This document shows, in pieces, positions 59,731 to 59,921 of a DNA stretch of 59,921 nt. A program made the position numbers and the translations under genes. The notes below the pieces were generated by a model. That model was not told the DNA's origin, did not search any database, and saw only the letters and a program-made list of their open reading frames with translations. Numbering within the stretch: the first letter of the stretch is position 1; every line of letters starts with the position of its first letter. Origin of the DNA: JAZDEY01 sp043808325 [NCBI: Candidatus Eiseniibacteriota bacterium] (lineage in GTDB: Bacteria > Arandabacterota > Arandabacteria > Arandabacterales); assembly GCA_043808325.1 (NCBI GenBank), contig JAZDEY010000042.1, positions 1 through 59,921 on the forward strand, read 5' to 3'.

Positions 59731-59921
59731 GTGTCGTGTCCCATAAATAAGTTGATTAATGTATGGTTCTGCGCATATAATGGGTACCGTTCCTATCGAC
59801 AAGGAGGTACTCATGAAAGCCGGCCGGCCAAGAGGGCTGCTTGTGTTGTCGGATGAGGAGAAATCCGAGTTGAGTGCATTAGCTCAATCCCGTTCTTTGC
59901 CACATGGGTTGGTTGATCGCG
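59728..59921 (+). mobile_element. IS630-like element, right partial copy
   Basis: This is the inverted copy of 1-138 and continues 56 bases further. The tip begins GTGTCGTGTCCCATAAA after TA at 59729-59730. It runs to the window edge with a transposase frame inside. Confidence 0.75.
59813..59921 (+). CDS. IS630 family transposase, N-terminal fragment at window edge
   Basis: Thirty-six codons are visible (MKAGRPRGLLVLSDEE, then KSELSALAQSRSLPHGLVDR). The basic start followed by LxxLxxSRSLPxGLVxR is the IS630/IS1 helix-turn-helix beginning. AAGGAGG lies seven bases before the ATG. Confidence 0.75.
   Translation, partial: MKAGRPRGLLVLSDEEKSELSALAQSRSLPHGLVDR

Noticed and set aside
1-59921. tRNA genes, rRNA and CRISPR arrays
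   Set aside because: No T-loop-like signature with matching acceptor arms, no rRNA sequence and no regularly spaced repeats were seen on reading both strands.

Overview
The window is 60 kb of GC-rich bacterial DNA. It is dense with genes that carry good Shine-Dalgarno sites and it has no rRNA, tRNA or CRISPR that I can see. Several secreted proteins end in a FlgD-like Ig sorting domain, alongside alkaline-phosphatase-superfamily proteins, a DUF6754 protein and ferredoxin-dependent enzymes. Together these suggest an uncultured anaerobe of the Fibrobacteres-Chlorobi-Bacteroidetes (FCB) superphylum, such as the Eisenbacteria, Zixibacteria or KSB1 type. This placement is inference, because no marker gene is present. 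Both ends of the window run into inverted copies of one IS630-like element, and each copy cuts a gene. The contig therefore probably ends at a repeated insertion sequence.

Layout. 0.1-3.8 kb: an accessory stretch on the minus strand with an IS-truncated ATPase, a PD-(D/E)XK-like protein and a HEPN-like protein. It holds an integron-type attC site that is split by a 108-bp gene fragment. 4.1-8.7 kb: a macrodomain protein, then an operon of an Fe-S Rrf2 regulator, a ferredoxin-type protein, a CooS homologue and a cupin. The CooS lacks one canonical active-site cysteine. 8.7-17.4 kb: secreted proteins, including C1A and C10 cysteine peptidases with sorting tails. 17.6-19.8 kb: indolepyruvate:ferredoxin oxidoreductase (iorAB). 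19.85-22.47 kb: a non-autonomous IS1-like element with 17-bp inverted repeats and an 8-bp target duplication, carrying a higBA-type toxin-antitoxin operon.

22.8-30.1 kb: a TIM-barrel isomerase-like protein, an HU protein, and a tight operon of a membrane protein, an RHH-like protein, two alkaline-phosphatase-superfamily enzymes and a metallophosphoesterase. 30.2-41.2 kb: a GT-C-like membrane protein, NAD synthetase, an AI-2E family transporter, an outer-membrane-like protein, pullulanase, an SHMT-like PLP enzyme and TatA. 41.4-45.9 kb: a four-gene locus of secreted surface proteins, two of which share a C-terminal domain. 46-48.3 kb: a transketolase with a histone-H1-like tail. 48.3-51.7 kb: a four-gene membrane module with DUF6754 and no known function. 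51.7-59.7 kb: a zincin, an S9 peptidase, a flavodoxin-fold reductase, a GT39-TPR protein, an NCS2 purine permease and the 3' part of a GT-C protein.

The metabolic genes fit an anaerobe using peptides and alpha-glucans: secreted and S9 peptidases feed amino acids to IorAB, pullulanase feeds sugars to the pentose-phosphate pathway, and electrons pass through ferredoxin. The most unusual items are the deviant CooS operon, the toxin-antitoxin-bearing IS1-like cassette, the split attC, the tailed transketolase and the DUF6754 module.
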